Source of the DNA: Chitinophagaceae bacterium
GTDB lineage: Bacteria; Bacteroidota; Bacteroidia; Chitinophagales; Chitinophagaceae
Assembly: GCA_016786885.1 (NCBI GenBank)
Contig: JAEUVO010000001.1
Span: forward strand, 1-64,000
Direction of reading: 5' to 3'
Length of the DNA: 64,000 nucleotides
Every line of letters begins with the position of its first letter. Within the stretch, counting starts at the first letter, position 1. Below the pieces are notes generated by a model that saw only the letters and a program-made list of their open reading frames with translations, was not told the origin of the DNA and did not search any database. The translations under genes and the position numbers were made by a program. Below, piece after piece: positions 15,381 to 24,440 of the stretch.

Positions 15381-16750
15381 AACTTACTAAAGATATAATC
15401 TAATTGATCTTCATTGGTTATTTCCCCTGTTATTTCCCCCAGGTAATGTAAGCAACGGCGTATGTCTAATGCCAGCAGATCGCCGGGCAACTTATCGTCC
15501 AGGCCTCTTTTGATTTCTGCGAGAGACTTGGATACTTCTTTCAAAGCATGATAATGCCTCGCATTGGTAATAATTGTACTTTCTGGTTGTACCTGGCCAT
15601 GTAATACTGTATCTACCATTTTTTCCTTGAGTACTTCTATATGGAGGTTTTGCTTTGCAGAAATAAAGATAACATGCTCTAATGCACTAAGCTTTTGTCT
15701 TACTTTAGTTTCTTCTACTTCATCAGTTTTGTTTGCCACCAACAAGTATTTTATGTCGAGCTTATTAGCCTCCTGACACCATTCTTGTATTTCTTCAACC
15801 TCATCATTCCTTACATCAAATAAATAGAGTACAATATCAGCTTCCCTCATTTTCTCCAGGCTTCTCTCAATTCCAGCAGTCTCTATGGTATCAGTTGTAT
15901 GCTGCCTTATCCCTGCTGTATCGATCAGGCGGAAAAGTATACCATCAATATTTATCACCTCCTCAATTGTATCTCTCGTTGTACCGGGTATATCACTTAC
16001 AATGGCCCTGTTTTCATTTAACAGCCGGTTTAGCAAAGTTGATTTTCCGGCATTGGGTTTTCCTACAATAGCCACACTTACTCCATTTCGTATCACATTT
16101 CCCAGCCTGAATGAATTGATCAGTTCATCAGTTGATTCCTGTAATTCATTGATAAGCCCATAAAACTGCTTTCTATCTGCAAACTCAACATCCTCCTGTG
16201 AAAAATCCAATTCCAACTCGATAAGAGCAGAGAATTTAAGTAATCTCTCCCGCAGCTCTTTAAGGTTCAACGAAAAACCTCCTCTCATTGTATGTAAAGC
16301 CGCCTTTTGTGAGGCTGCTGTGTTAGAAGAGATAATATCGGCTACTGCCTCAGCCTGTGTAAGATCAAGTTTTCCATTCAAAAAGGCCCGCTGGGTAAAT
16401 TCACCTGGTTTGGCAAGCCTTGCACCATGTTTTATACAAGCTTCAATTACTTGCTGCTGAATAAAGGGTGATCCATGGCAGCTTATTTCCACAATATCCT
16501 CTCCGGTATATGATGTTGGGTTTTTAAATAGGGAGACTACAGCTTCATCCAGGAGATTATCCCCATCTTTCAATACGCCTACATGTAGCGTATGAGAATT
16601 CTGGTGCTGCAGATCTTTAGAAGGGAATAGCTTATTGGCAATTTCTATCGCTTTAGCGCCACTTAAACGTAAAACACCTATCGCACCGATACCCGGAGGA
16701 GTTGCTAAAGCAACTATGGTATCATCCCACCCTGATAATTTATTTATCAC
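15365..16750 (-). CDS. mnmE: tRNA uridine-5-carboxymethylaminomethyl(34) synthesis GTPase MnmE
   Basis: MnmE, with MnmG, installs the (c)mnm5 modification at U34 of certain tRNAs, using methylenetetrahydrofolate. The protein has 461 residues, full length for the family. Visible parts: the N-terminal folate-binding domain (TIVALATPPG and the start of GEFTQRAFLNGK), a central G domain with P-loop GKPNAGKST (230-238), switch DIPGTTRDT (253-261), DTAG (277-280) and NKTD, and the C-terminal CIGK whose cysteine is catalytic. It starts with GTG at 16750, 4 nt after a perfect -7 box. The reading frame is intact although the island is inserted at its last codons, because the element carries a replacement tail. 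Confidence 0.97.
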   Translation of the reverse strand: MINKLSGWDDTIVALATPPGIGAIGVLRLSGAKAIEIANKLFPSKDLQHQNSHTLHVGVLKDGDNLLDEAVVSLFKNPTSYTGEDIVEISCHGSPFIQQQVIEACIKHGARLAKPGEFTQRAFLNGKLDLTQAEAVADIISSNTAASQKAALHTMRGGFSLNLKELRERLLKFSALIELELDFSQEDVEFADRKQFYGLINELQESTDELINSFRLGNVIRNGVSVAIVGKPNAGKSTLLNRLLNENRAIVSDIPGTTRDTIEEVINIDGILFRLIDTAGIRQHTTDTIETAGIERSLEKMREADIVLYLFDVRNDEVEEIQEWCQEANKLDIKYLLVANKTDEVEETKVRQKLSALEHVIFISAKQNLHIEVLKEKMVDTVLHGQVQPESTIITNARHYHALKEVSKSLAEIKRGLDDKLPGDLLALDIRRCLHYLGEITGEITNEDQLDYIFSKFCIGK

Positions 16751-16754
16751 TCCC

Positions 16755-16762
16755 CAAAAGTA
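16755..16762 (-). promoter_or_regulatory. -7 box TACTTTTG of mnmE
   Basis: A perfect TAnnTTTG element on the minus strand ends 4 nt before the GTG start of mnmE, implying a leaderless transcript. No TTG at standard -33 spacing is seen. Confidence 0.55.
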
Positions 16763-16801
16763 TTTAAATGAACCTGATTTTTAAGCTTTTGGGTACTAAG
16801 C

Positions 16802-16833
16802 AAAAAAAATATCCCCTCTTTTAGAGGGGATAT
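16802..16833 (-). terminator. Strong terminator after tonB
   Basis: A perfect 11-bp stem, ATATCCCCTCT with AGAGGGGATAT (16809-16819 and 16823-16833), encloses a TTT loop. On the minus strand it is followed by eight T (A-run 16802-16809). It ends the exb-tonB transcript. Confidence 0.9.
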
Positions 16834-16854
16834 GACAATTATTGGTAAGTCAGA

Positions 16855-17685
16855 TTATTCTGATTCTACTTTGAAAGTTATAGGCTGCTTACGGTAAGCT
16901 TTTACCTGGCGTCCATTCTGTACAGCAGGATTCCATTTAGGGCCTTTTTTAATAACCCTGATAGCTTCCTCTTCCATTCCATATCCATGATTAGTTAAAG
17001 ATCTTACATCACTGATATTTCCTTCCTTATCCACTACAAACTGAACAACTGTGGTGTATACTCCTTCCGGGGCACCATTATCAGTTGCAACCTGGCCATT
17101 TGCATTTCTTTCCAGGTATTGGCGCCATTTACTATCACCACCAGGAAAACTTGCTTCTATTTCTACTTTATCAAAAATCTTATTTTCATCATCTTCCTTC
17201 TTAACCTCAACTATTTGCTTTCCCTGGTCAATTTCAACAGGAGCAACAATACCCTGATCTTTTACTCCTTCCACATTTACCACATCAATTTTGGCCTCTT
17301 TCAACTCTTCCTGAGGTGGTGGTGGTTTTTCAACCTCCTCATCTTTTTTAATTACCGGAGGCGTGAATTGCTTCATTTCCACCTTAGGCGGCTCCTGTTT
17401 TGGAGGGGGCGGCGGGGGCGGAGGCGGGGGTTCCTTTTTCTCCTCCTGCTTCACATCCTGAATGGTCATTTCATTCATTTTCAACTTATTGTCATTCTTA
17501 TCTTTTAACGTGCTGGACAAGTAGGATATCAATAAAGCCAGTACGGCTATTGAGCCTGTAATGATAAGGGCACGGGTAATACGGCGATTATATGTCTTTC
17601 TTAACTCATAAGCGCCATAGTCTTTGTTCCTTCCATCAAAAATGATGTCCAGAACATCGGCTGATAGTATTTTATTGGCTTCCAT
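16855..17685 (-). CDS. tonB: Energy transducer TonB
   Basis: TonB carries energy from the ExbB/ExbD proton channel to outer-membrane receptors. The 276-residue protein begins with the ILSADVLDIIFDGRNKDYGAYELR cytoplasmic segment typical of Bacteroidota TonB, split here by its own DGRNK motif. It has one transmembrane helix (about 34-56), a periplasmic proline/lysine-rich spacer with a run of ten prolines (about 86-95), and a C-terminal TonB domain (FPGGDSKWRQYLE, then VQFVVDKEGNISDV and KGPKWNPAVQNGRQV). It is the last gene of the exbB-exbD-exbD-tonB cluster and ends at a strong terminator. Confidence 0.93.
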   Translation of the reverse strand: MEANKILSADVLDIIFDGRNKDYGAYELRKTYNRRITRALIITGSIAVLALLISYLSSTLKDKNDNKLKMNEMTIQDVKQEEKKEPPPPPPPPPPKQEPPKVEMKQFTPPVIKKDEEVEKPPPPQEELKEAKIDVVNVEGVKDQGIVAPVEIDQGKQIVEVKKEDDENKIFDKVEIEASFPGGDSKWRQYLERNANGQVATDNGAPEGVYTTVVQFVVDKEGNISDVRSLTNHGYGMEEEAIRVIKKGPKWNPAVQNGRQVKAYRKQPITFKVESE

Positions 17686-17741
17686 TACTTAGCGTTTTTT
17701 ATTAGATGCTGACGGATTTACATTTCCATAAACCAGAAGGC

Positions 17742-18359
17742 TTATTTTATACCCCCGCTTGCTTCTGTTGCTTTAATGAGTTCAAATTCCTGGTCAAATA
17801 TTTTAACCATCGCATAGGTACGAACCTGGTTGATAGTCATTTCATCCAGTATATCCACCGTATTCTTGTAGGTGGCTTCAGCGCTGGGTTTGATGATAAC
17901 AACAAAGTCCTTATCGGCACAATTACTTATTGGCTTTCCCTCTGCTTTAGCTTTAGCTTCACACTCCGGATCAGTTACATATCTCGATATTACTTCTTTC
18001 TTTTTGTTTATGATAATATCCCTGATGCCTTTGAATGTTGTTTGCTTAAAATTATCGCCGGATTCTGTTAGCTTACCTTCATAATAGTATATCTGGTCAT
18101 TTTTACCAAGCATAATACTAAGAACTGAGGATTCCTTTACCTCGGTTTGCTCTTTTTGATCCTTAATATCCTTCGGCATATTAAGGTCCAGTGTGGTTGG
18201 CGTACTCATAGTTGCTGTAAATACGAAGAACGTAATTAACAGAAATCCCAAATCCACCATAGGTGTCATATCTACTCTTGTAGAAAGTTTTTTAGCTTTT
18301 TTTACACCCGGGCCTTTTTTGTGACCACCATCACCTCCACCGGTATCTATACTTGCCAT
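17742..18359 (-). CDS. exbD: ExbD/TolR-family biopolymer transporter (second ExbD)
   Basis: 205 residues. After a Lys-rich cytoplasmic N-terminus comes VDMTPMVDLGFLLITFFVF (about 28-46), the single transmembrane helix with the proton-conducting Asp typical of ExbD. The periplasmic part is longer than in the E. coli protein and contains FVVIKPSAEATYKNTVDILDEM, the conserved ExbD core. It lies 21 bp after the other exbD and 56 bp before tonB, in one transcript. Having two ExbD paralogues in a row is usual for Bacteroidota. Confidence 0.92.
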   Translation of the reverse strand: MASIDTGGGDGGHKKGPGVKKAKKLSTRVDMTPMVDLGFLLITFFVFTATMSTPTTLDLNMPKDIKDQKEQTEVKESSVLSIMLGKNDQIYYYEGKLTESGDNFKQTTFKGIRDIIINKKKEVISRYVTDPECEAKAKAEGKPISNCADKDFVVIIKPSAEATYKNTVDILDEMTINQVRTYAMVKIFDQEFELIKATEASGGIK

Positions 18360-18380
18360 ATAAAAAAGTTTTTAGGTTAA

Positions 18381-19049
18381 TTATTTTTTGAGATCCTTTT
18401 CACCAGCCCTTTCTTTGATGTAAAGCTCTGTACCAGACGGTATATCGTCTAATGCAGTAACAAGATTGTATTTAAACTCCTCGTTGCGCTTCAAAGCTGA
18501 AATAACTGCTTCAAAAACAGGATACTTTGATTTGCCATCCCCCTTGATGAGGTAGTTCAGCTTTTCACCTGCAAAAGCACTTTTGGATTCACGAATCCAC
18601 CAGAATAATTGGTTATTCAATGTATCCAGAACAGGTATTCCTGGCTGTTTAAGCTTAGGCTGGTCGTTTGCATCTGTCGAAAGCAGTTCCTTCAACCCAG
18701 TAAAAGGAACACCTACCATAAACGTTTTCCTGAAATTGGCAATTTGCGCAGGAGATAACCCAAGATTCTGACTTGTGTTGATCCCGTTAATAATAGTGGT
18801 ATACTTTTCCGGTGCATTTTCAGATAACACAGAAAAATAAACCTTGTTACTTGAGTCAATCGAAATCATAACTGCATTATTCTCAGGCAACTTCTGTGAC
18901 AGAACAGAGCCGGGTGTCGTAATCTCCACCGGTTCTGGCGGCTTAAATTTCGTGGCCATTATGAAAAAGGACAGAATCAGAAAGGCTATGTCCACGAAGG
19001 GGGTCATATCCGTATCTGTACTCTTCCTTGGTATCTTAACACTTGGCAT
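18381..19049 (-). CDS. exbD: ExbD/TolR-family biopolymer transporter (first ExbD)
   Basis: 222 residues. TDMTPFVDIAFLILSFFIMA (about 12-31) is the ExbD transmembrane helix with its functional aspartate. The periplasmic domain contains a long insertion (about residues 80-150) before the C-terminal YPVFEAVISALKRN region, characteristic of the longer ExbD form in this phylum. With the second ExbD it would form the dimer in the ExbB pentamer channel. It is 68 bp downstream of exbB. Confidence 0.92.
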   Translation of the reverse strand: MPSVKIPRKSTDTDMTPFVDIAFLILSFFIMATKFKPPEPVEITTPGSVLSQKLPENNAVMISIDSSNKVYFSVLSENAPEKYTTIINGINTSQNLGLSPAQIANFRKTFMVGVPFTGLKELLSTDANDQPKLKQPGIPVLDTLNNQLFWWIRESKSAFAGEKLNYLIKGDGKSKYPVFEAVISALKRNEEFKYNLVTALDDIPSGTELYIKERAGEKDLKK

Positions 19050-19117
19050 GATTACAATAATTTAGTATTGAGATGAATAAGTTGTTAGTTTCCATACACA
19101 AATCTTTCCAGCCATCC

Positions 19118-19978
19118 TTATTTATAAAGGGAGGCAAAGCTTTGTGTCAAAGTGAAACCAGATTCATCAATACCGTAAGTGATTGAATCAATTTTTGTGG
19201 TAAAAATATTATACATGATCAGGGCAATAGCTGATGTACCGATACCTAATGCGGTATTATACAGCGCTTCTGAGATACCAACAGCGAGGTCGCCGGCAGC
19301 ACCACCACCACCTTCTTCACCCAAGGCAGCAAATGAACGAATCATACCTAATACCGTACCTAAGAGTGCGATAAGGGTACCAACTGATGTAATGGTAGAA
19401 AGGAATACCAGGTTTTTTTGCAACATTGGCAGTTCAAGTGCAGTTGCCTCTTCCACTTCTTTTTGAATGGCAATTACTTTTTGATCTGTATTGAGGTTTC
19501 CTTCAGAGATCATTTCTTTATAACGACGAAGCCCTGCTTTCATAACATTACCTACAGAGCCACGTTGCTTATCACATTCAGACAAAGCTGCATCTACATT
19601 ACGATTGGCAAGATGATACTGAACTTTGCGGATAAAATCAGAAATAGATCCATTACCCAATGCCTTCCGGATAGTAAGATACCTTTCAATAGAAAATACA
19701 ACTACCATCAGGAACATTCCAATCAAAAGAGGAACGATGATACCACCTTCATAAATTCTGTGAAATGCATCTTTAGGATCCTTGTGATGCGGCCAGAATC
19801 CGCCGGCAGCATCTGGTTCTTTAAATCCGCTGGCGTCTCCCATCATAAAACGCCAGATTGAATAACCGGCAATAACACAAACAATCGGTGCGATCCATGA
19901 AATAGCATTGCTGCTTTTCTTTGCCTGAACTGACGTTGCCTTAACTGATGCTGTTGCAGTTGGTTTAATCTCTGCCAT
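19118..19978 (-). CDS. exbB: ExbB/TolQ/MotA-family proton channel
   Basis: 286 residues. An N-terminal membrane segment (WIAPIVCVIAGYSIWRFMM) is followed by a periplasmic loop. A second helix (GIIVPLLIGMFLMVVVFSI) leads into the cytoplasmic domain, and two C-terminal helices include the conserved FLSTITSVGTLIALLGTVLGMIRSF motif, written here as two adjoining parts, and GISEALYNTALGIGTSAIALI. It forms the proton-conducting pentamer that powers TonB. It is the first gene of the cluster, with a TAACTTTT -7-like box 25 nt upstream of the ATG. Confidence 0.94.
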   Translation of the reverse strand: MAEIKPTATASVKATSVQAKKSSNAISWIAPIVCVIAGYSIWRFMMGDASGFKEPDAAGGFWPHHKDPKDAFHRIYEGGIIVPLLIGMFLMVVVFSIERYLTIRKALGNGSISDFIRKVQYHLANRNVDAALSECDKQRGSVGNVMKAGLRRYKEMISEGNLNTDQKVIAIQKEVEEATALELPMLQKNLVFLSTITSVGTLIALLGTVLGMIRSFAALGEEGGGGAAGDLAVGISEALYNTALGIGTSAIALIMYNIFTTKIDSITYGIDESGFTLTQSFASLYK

Positions 19979-20056
19979 GATCTTAATTTTTTAGTTTTTT
20001 TTAAAAGTTAGAATGCTAATCCCTTTTCAGAGCTACAATGCTAAGAAAAAAGTCTT

Positions 20057-20095
20057 TAAAAAAATCGCCTCCCCTCATTTTTTCAGGAAGGGGCT
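20057..20095 (-). terminator. Probable terminator after the ABC permease gene
   Basis: On the minus strand CCTTCCT pairs with AGGGGAGG around an A-rich loop, followed by a run of T (A-run 20057-20064). It lies about 105 bp after the permease stop and before the exbB promoter. Confidence 0.5.
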
Positions 20096-20198
20096 TCAAG
20101 TTAAGGATTTTTTGATACGGAACAATTCCCTGATAAATAATTTGATGGGAAATTCATCCAACGTTTGCATAAGCAGAAAACTGCTAAAATCCGCATGC

Positions 20199-21476
20199 TT
20201 ATTCGTACCGTAAAGCTTCAATTGGATTAAGACGACCCGCCTTAAGTGCAGGATATAAACCGGCCAAAAGGCCAACAAAAGTGCATATTACTATACCATA
20301 TAATACCCAATCCCACGGAACAACAAAACCTGTATTGAGAACTATGGAGAACAGGTTTCCTACAATTATTCCGAGAATAATGCCAAAAAGAGCACCCAAT
20401 ACACTTATTATTATTGCCTCAAGCAGGAATTGACGGCTCACCATTTTACTCTTTCCTCCTATAGCTTTTACAAGACCCACTTCTCTTGTTCTCTCTGAAA
20501 CCGACACAAGCATAATATTCATTAAGCCAATAGCGGCTCCAATCAGTGTAATAAGGCCTATGACAGTTGCAGAGACGGTAAGAAACCTAAGGCTATTCAT
20601 TGCTTTTTCTGCCACACTGTCGCTTCTGTCCAAAACAAAATTGCTTTCCTCTGTTATACTTAGTTTCCTTATGGCCCGGAAAGTGCCCTCTGCTTCCCCC
20701 ATTGCCACATTTACTTTTGTAAGTTCATTAGCCATTACTGCTATTACATAAGAAAACCCTGACGGAAAATTTCTTTCAATATTGCTGTAAGTTGTGATTA
20801 TTACATTATCCCTGCTAAAGCCAAAAGTGGATCCCCGGCTTTCCAACACTCCCAAAACCCTGTATGGGATATTATTAATACGGACAACCGAATTAACAGC
20901 TCCGGCGATTCTTTGCTTGAATAATTTTTTGGCCACATCATATCCCAGCACACATACATTTCGCCCGGTCTGTACATCCATTGTATTCATATTACGTCCA
21001 TACTGAAGAGCAAATCCATTCAGAGCAAGGTAATTTTCATCGCCACCGAACATCATAACATTTGGACTGGTCTTATACGTCTCATAGGAAACGATATTAT
21101 TTCTATTACCGAAAATGGAAATACTTTTTACAGAAGGAAAGCTGAACCGGTTTACAAACAATTCTGCTTCATCTTTAGTAATATTTTTATCAAGATTTGA
21201 GATTCTTTCTTTCCGTGCCCCCTTTTTAGTCAGTTTTACTTCCTGCCTGTTTCCCCCGCCAAACCTGATATTCCTTTCCTTAAACCGGATGGTGAAAGCA
21301 TTTGCTCCCATTGTAGAAAAGCTTTCAGTAAACTTTTGATTCATGGCTTTTATCGCAGTAATAATACCAATAAGCGCCATAATACCGAAAGCAATTATAG
21401 ATACAGTAAGACCTGTACGTAGTTTGTTACTGCGAACAGTGCGGAAGGCCAGTGCAAAAACATCACGAAAGTTCAT
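20199..21476 (-). CDS. MacB/FtsX-type ABC transporter permease
   Basis: 425 residues with the usual plan: an N-terminal transmembrane helix (LRTGLTVSIIAFGIMALIGI), a large periplasmic MacB_PCD domain (about 45-270), and three C-terminal helices of the FtsX fold, including the motif VSERTREVGLVKAIGGKS that contacts the ATPase. Such permeases export lipoproteins, peptides or antibiotics, or act in mechanotransmission. No ATPase gene is adjacent, so the partner lies elsewhere. The gene has its own -7 box (21514-21521) and stands alone after the nuo operon. Confidence 0.9.
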   Translation of the reverse strand: MNFRDVFALAFRTVRSNKLRTGLTVSIIAFGIMALIGIITAIKAMNQKFTESFSTMGANAFTIRFKERNIRFGGGNRQEVKLTKKGARKERISNLDKNITKDEAELFVNRFSFPSVKSISIFGNRNNIVSYETYKTSPNVMMFGGDENYLALNGFALQYGRNMNTMDVQTGRNVCVLGYDVAKKLFKQRIAGAVNSVVRINNIPYRVLGVLESRGSTFGFSRDNVIITTYSNIERNFPSGFSYVIAVMANELTKVNVAMGEAEGTFRAIRKLSITEESNFVLDRSDSVAEKAMNSLRFLTVSATVIGLITLIGAAIGLMNIMLVSVSERTREVGLVKAIGGKSKMVSRQFLLEAIIISVLGALFGIILGIIVGNLFSIVLNTGFVVPWDWVLYGIVICTFVGLLAGLYPALKAGRLNPIEALRYE

Positions 21477-21513
21477 ACAGATTAAAGACAGAAGATTGCT
21501 TATGTCTGCCCGA

Positions 21514-21521
21514 CAAAGGTA
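21514..21521 (-). promoter_or_regulatory. -7 box TACCTTTG of the ABC permease gene
   Basis: A perfect TAnnTTTG on the minus strand lies 37 nt before the ATG at 21476, within the 69-bp gap after nuoN. The permease is therefore probably transcribed separately from the nuo operon. Confidence 0.5.
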
Positions 21522-21545
21522 ATTAATGTGACTCTGTATATTTTA

Positions 21546-22925
21546 TCAGAAATAAAGCCAATTGACAAGAATATCGGGGAACAGCCCGAGTAGTATTACC
21601 AATCCGGCTAATATCAGCATCGCCCCTTTGAAGAACGGCGAAAATTCGATAGTGGGGGAAGAAGTACTCTCTTCCTTAAAATATATAGCCTGTATGACCC
21701 GGAAATAGTAATACACACTTACGGCCGCCATCAACACGGCGAAAATTACCAGCCAGAGGCTATTGGGTGTGGCAATAGTTGCTTTTAACATATAAAACTT
21801 GGCTAGAAACCCTGCTGTAAGCGGAATACCTGCCAATGATAGTAAGAGTATGGTTAGAGTTGCTGCTATTAATGGTTCCCTTTTAGACAAGCCATTAAAA
21901 CCATCAAATGTATAATCATTCATTTTAGCCAGTACAGCAAAGATGCCGATAGTAGCAAAACAATATGCCGCCGCATAGATCAATAGACCTTCCTTAGCCT
22001 CAGTGTTCATGGAATAAAGAGATAATAGCATAAATCCCGCCTGGGCTATGCTTGAATAAGCAAGCATCCTTTTTACACTTTGCTGGAACACGGCTGTGAT
22101 ATTTCCGATAAAAAGTGTTACAGCTGTCATGACAGCTATCCATATGCGCCATGTTGACTGCACCTGCTCAAAGGCATCGTCAAACAAACGGATAAATCCG
22201 ATAAAAACAGCTGCCTTTATAATAGTGGCCATGAAAGAAGTGAATACCGTAGGGGCGCCATCGTATACATCCGGCGTCCAAAAATGAAACGGTGCAGCTG
22301 ATACTTTAAATGCCATAGAAAACAGAAGCAATGACATTCCTGAAATCAGCAGTGGGTTAGCTGTAACTGTGATCAAAGGATCAATAACGGTTGAAAAGGT
22401 TCCTCTTGCTCCATAATACAAAGCTATACCCATCAACATAAGACCTGTAGAAAATGAACCAAGAAGAAAATATTTAAGTGACGCTTCATTGCTTTTCAGA
22501 TTCCGTTTATCACTTCCTGTTAAGATGTAGAGGGGAATAGAAATTATTTCAATACCCAGGAACAAAATCAATAACGATTTAAAAGAAGATACAAGAGTAA
22601 TCCCACAAAGAATAAAAAATATCAGTGCAAAATATTCTGCATAATTCACCCCTACCTTTTCCATATCCTTTGCGGATAACAAGAGATAAAGCAATGTGGC
22701 AAGAAAAATAATTGAATTAAACAGCAAGGCGAACTGATCAAATACGATCATCCCACGGGTATTCACTTTAAAAAAGACCGTACCACTCATTTCAAGAATA
22801 TTCGCCAGTAACAAAAGAATTATTCCACTTACAGCCACACTTCGTACAGCATTCTTCTGTTTCAGCAAAATACTGCTGAACATCATGACAACACCTAAAA
22901 TAGCCGATATGATTAATGCATTCAT
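21546..22925 (-). CDS. nuoN: NADH-quinone oxidoreductase subunit N
   Basis: A 459-residue membrane subunit of complex I, one of the three antiporter-like proton-pumping subunits. About fourteen hydrophobic helices are visible. The conserved lysine helices are present (SNEASLKYFLLGSFSTG and FKVSAAPFHFWTPDVYDGAP, the latter with the FHFWxPDVYxGAP signature). It is the last gene of the nuo operon, 12 bp downstream of nuoM. Confidence 0.96.
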   Translation of the reverse strand: MNALIISAILGVVMMFSSILLKQKNAVRSVAVSGIILLLLANILEMSGTVFFKVNTRGMIVFDQFALLFNSIIFLATLLYLLLSAKDMEKVGVNYAEYFALIFFILCGITLVSSFKSLLILFLGIEIISIPLYILTGSDKRNLKSNEASLKYFLLGSFSTGLMLMGIALYYGARGTFSTVIDPLITVTANPLLISGMSLLLFSMAFKVSAAPFHFWTPDVYDGAPTVFTSFMATIIKAAVFIGFIRLFDDAFEQVQSTWRIWIAVMTAVTLFIGNITAVFQQSVKRMLAYSSIAQAGFMLLSLYSMNTEAKEGLLIYAAAYCFATIGIFAVLAKMNDYTFDGFNGLSKREPLIAATLTILLLSLAGIPLTAGFLAKFYMLKATIATPNSLWLVIFAVLMAAVSVYYYFRVIQAIYFKEESTSSPTIEFSPFFKGAMLILAGLVILLGLFPDILVNWLYF

Positions 22926-22937
22926 ACTATCTGTTCC

Positions 22938-24413
22938 TTATTTCTTGCGGAATAAATGACTAATATCAACCCTGTCTGTCAATGTCTGAGAAAAATTGTC
23001 TGTTACATCCAATATTGCTTGTGGATAAACACCAATCCAGAATATGAGTACCACAATAATACCCAACGCCAGCTTTTCATTTAATTTCAAATCAGTTGCT
23101 GCCGCTGTTATCGTATTTACCTCCCCATAAAAAACCTTGCGGATCATATTTAATGTATATACAGCGGCGAGGATGATCCCCAATCCAGCAAATACAGTGA
23201 ACCACAGATAATAATTGGATTTGGCATTCAACAAACCATTAAACATCAGGAATTCACCGGCAAAAGCATTGGTAAGAGGTAAAGCTATATTGGCCAATGC
23301 AATTATCACAAAGAAAATAGCCATTGCAGGAGCCTTCTGAGCCAATCCTCCCAATTCAGATATTTTTCTTGTTCCAAAGCGGCGTTCAATAATTTCTACA
23401 ATGATCCACAACCCTATAATATTGATACCGTGATTGAACATTTGCAGCAATACACCTTGCATCCCACTTTTGTTCTCAGCAAAAATAGCGGCACACATCA
23501 GGCCAATATGTGCAATTGAAGAATATGCCACCAGCCTCTTGATATCATCCTGCCGGATAGCTATAAGTGATGCATAAATGATTCCGATTATCGACAAGGA
23601 CATTACCACATCTCCCCATACATAAGATGCAATGGGCAGCACCGGCAGGAGCCAGCGTAATAAGCCAAGCAAACCCATCTTAACCATCACCCCGCTTAAT
23701 ATCATGGTTGTAGCAGTCGGCGCTTGTTCGTACGTATCTGGCTGCCAGGTATGAAAAGGGAAAACAGGCATCTTGATAGCAAAGGCCAGGAAAAAGAGCC
23801 AGAATAGCCAGGATTGCGTTTTTGTAGTCAACTCAAGGTTATAAAATGCCCTGAGACTAAATGAATGATCCGGTGTTTTCGACTGCAGATACAGTATACC
23901 TATCAGCATAAGTACTGAACCTACAAATGTGCAAATGAAAAATTTGAAAGTAACCTGTATTCTTCTCTCTCCACCCCACTGGGAGCACAGGAAATACATA
24001 GGTATTAGTGCAAGCTCCCAGAAAAAATAGAACAGTAACGCATCCATCGCAAGAAACACACCCATGAGGCCCGCCTGTGCCAATAGCATTAACGCAAAAA
24101 AGTTATTCGGTTTCTTATAAGTGCTGTTCCAGCTACCCAGAAAAACCAGCGGGTAAGAAATGGCGGTTAAAAGACAAAGTAACTGCCCCATTCCATCGAG
24201 TTTCAGCGAAAAGCTACTGCCCAGCGGTTGCATCCATTGTGCTGTAAACTGAAGATTTTCTTCAGCTTTAAACAATGTTAATCCCAATACAGAAACAGCC
24301 AGTGTTGCCAGTACGGACATAAAGGCAAACCCCTTTATCAACTTTTCTTCTTTAATAAAGAAGGTAAGGAGACCTGTCAGCAAAGGAAGAAATATCAGAA
24401 AAAATGCAATCAT
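22938..24413 (-). CDS. nuoM: NADH-quinone oxidoreductase subunit M
   Basis: A 491-residue antiporter-like subunit. FFWELALIPMYFL carries the conserved glutamate of helix 5, KMPVFPFHTWQPDTYEQAP is the signature for the half-channel with its lysine, and RLVAYSSIAHIGL is the second lysine helix. It pumps protons as part of the membrane arm and lies 27 bp after nuoL. Confidence 0.96.
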   Translation of the reverse strand: MIAFFLIFLPLLTGLLTFFIKEEKLIKGFAFMSVLATLAVSVLGLTLFKAEENLQFTAQWMQPLGSSFSLKLDGMGQLLCLLTAISYPLVFLGSWNSTYKKPNNFFALMLLAQAGLMGVFLAMDALLFYFFWELALIPMYFLCSQWGGERRIQVTFKFFICTFVGSVLMLIGILYLQSKTPDHSFSLRAFYNLELTTKTQSWLFWLFFLAFAIKMPVFPFHTWQPDTYEQAPTATTMILSGVMVKMGLLGLLRWLLPVLPIASYVWGDVVMSLSIIGIIYASLIAIRQDDIKRLVAYSSIAHIGLMCAAIFAENKSGMQGVLLQMFNHGINIIGLWIIVEIIERRFGTRKISELGGLAQKAPAMAIFFVIIALANIALPLTNAFAGEFLMFNGLLNAKSNYYLWFTVFAGLGIILAAVYTLNMIRKVFYGEVNTITAAATDLKLNEKLALGIIVVLIFWIGVYPQAILDVTDNFSQTLTDRVDISHLFRKK

Positions 24414-24440
24414 ATCTTTATTCCGTCACAAACGGAGTAT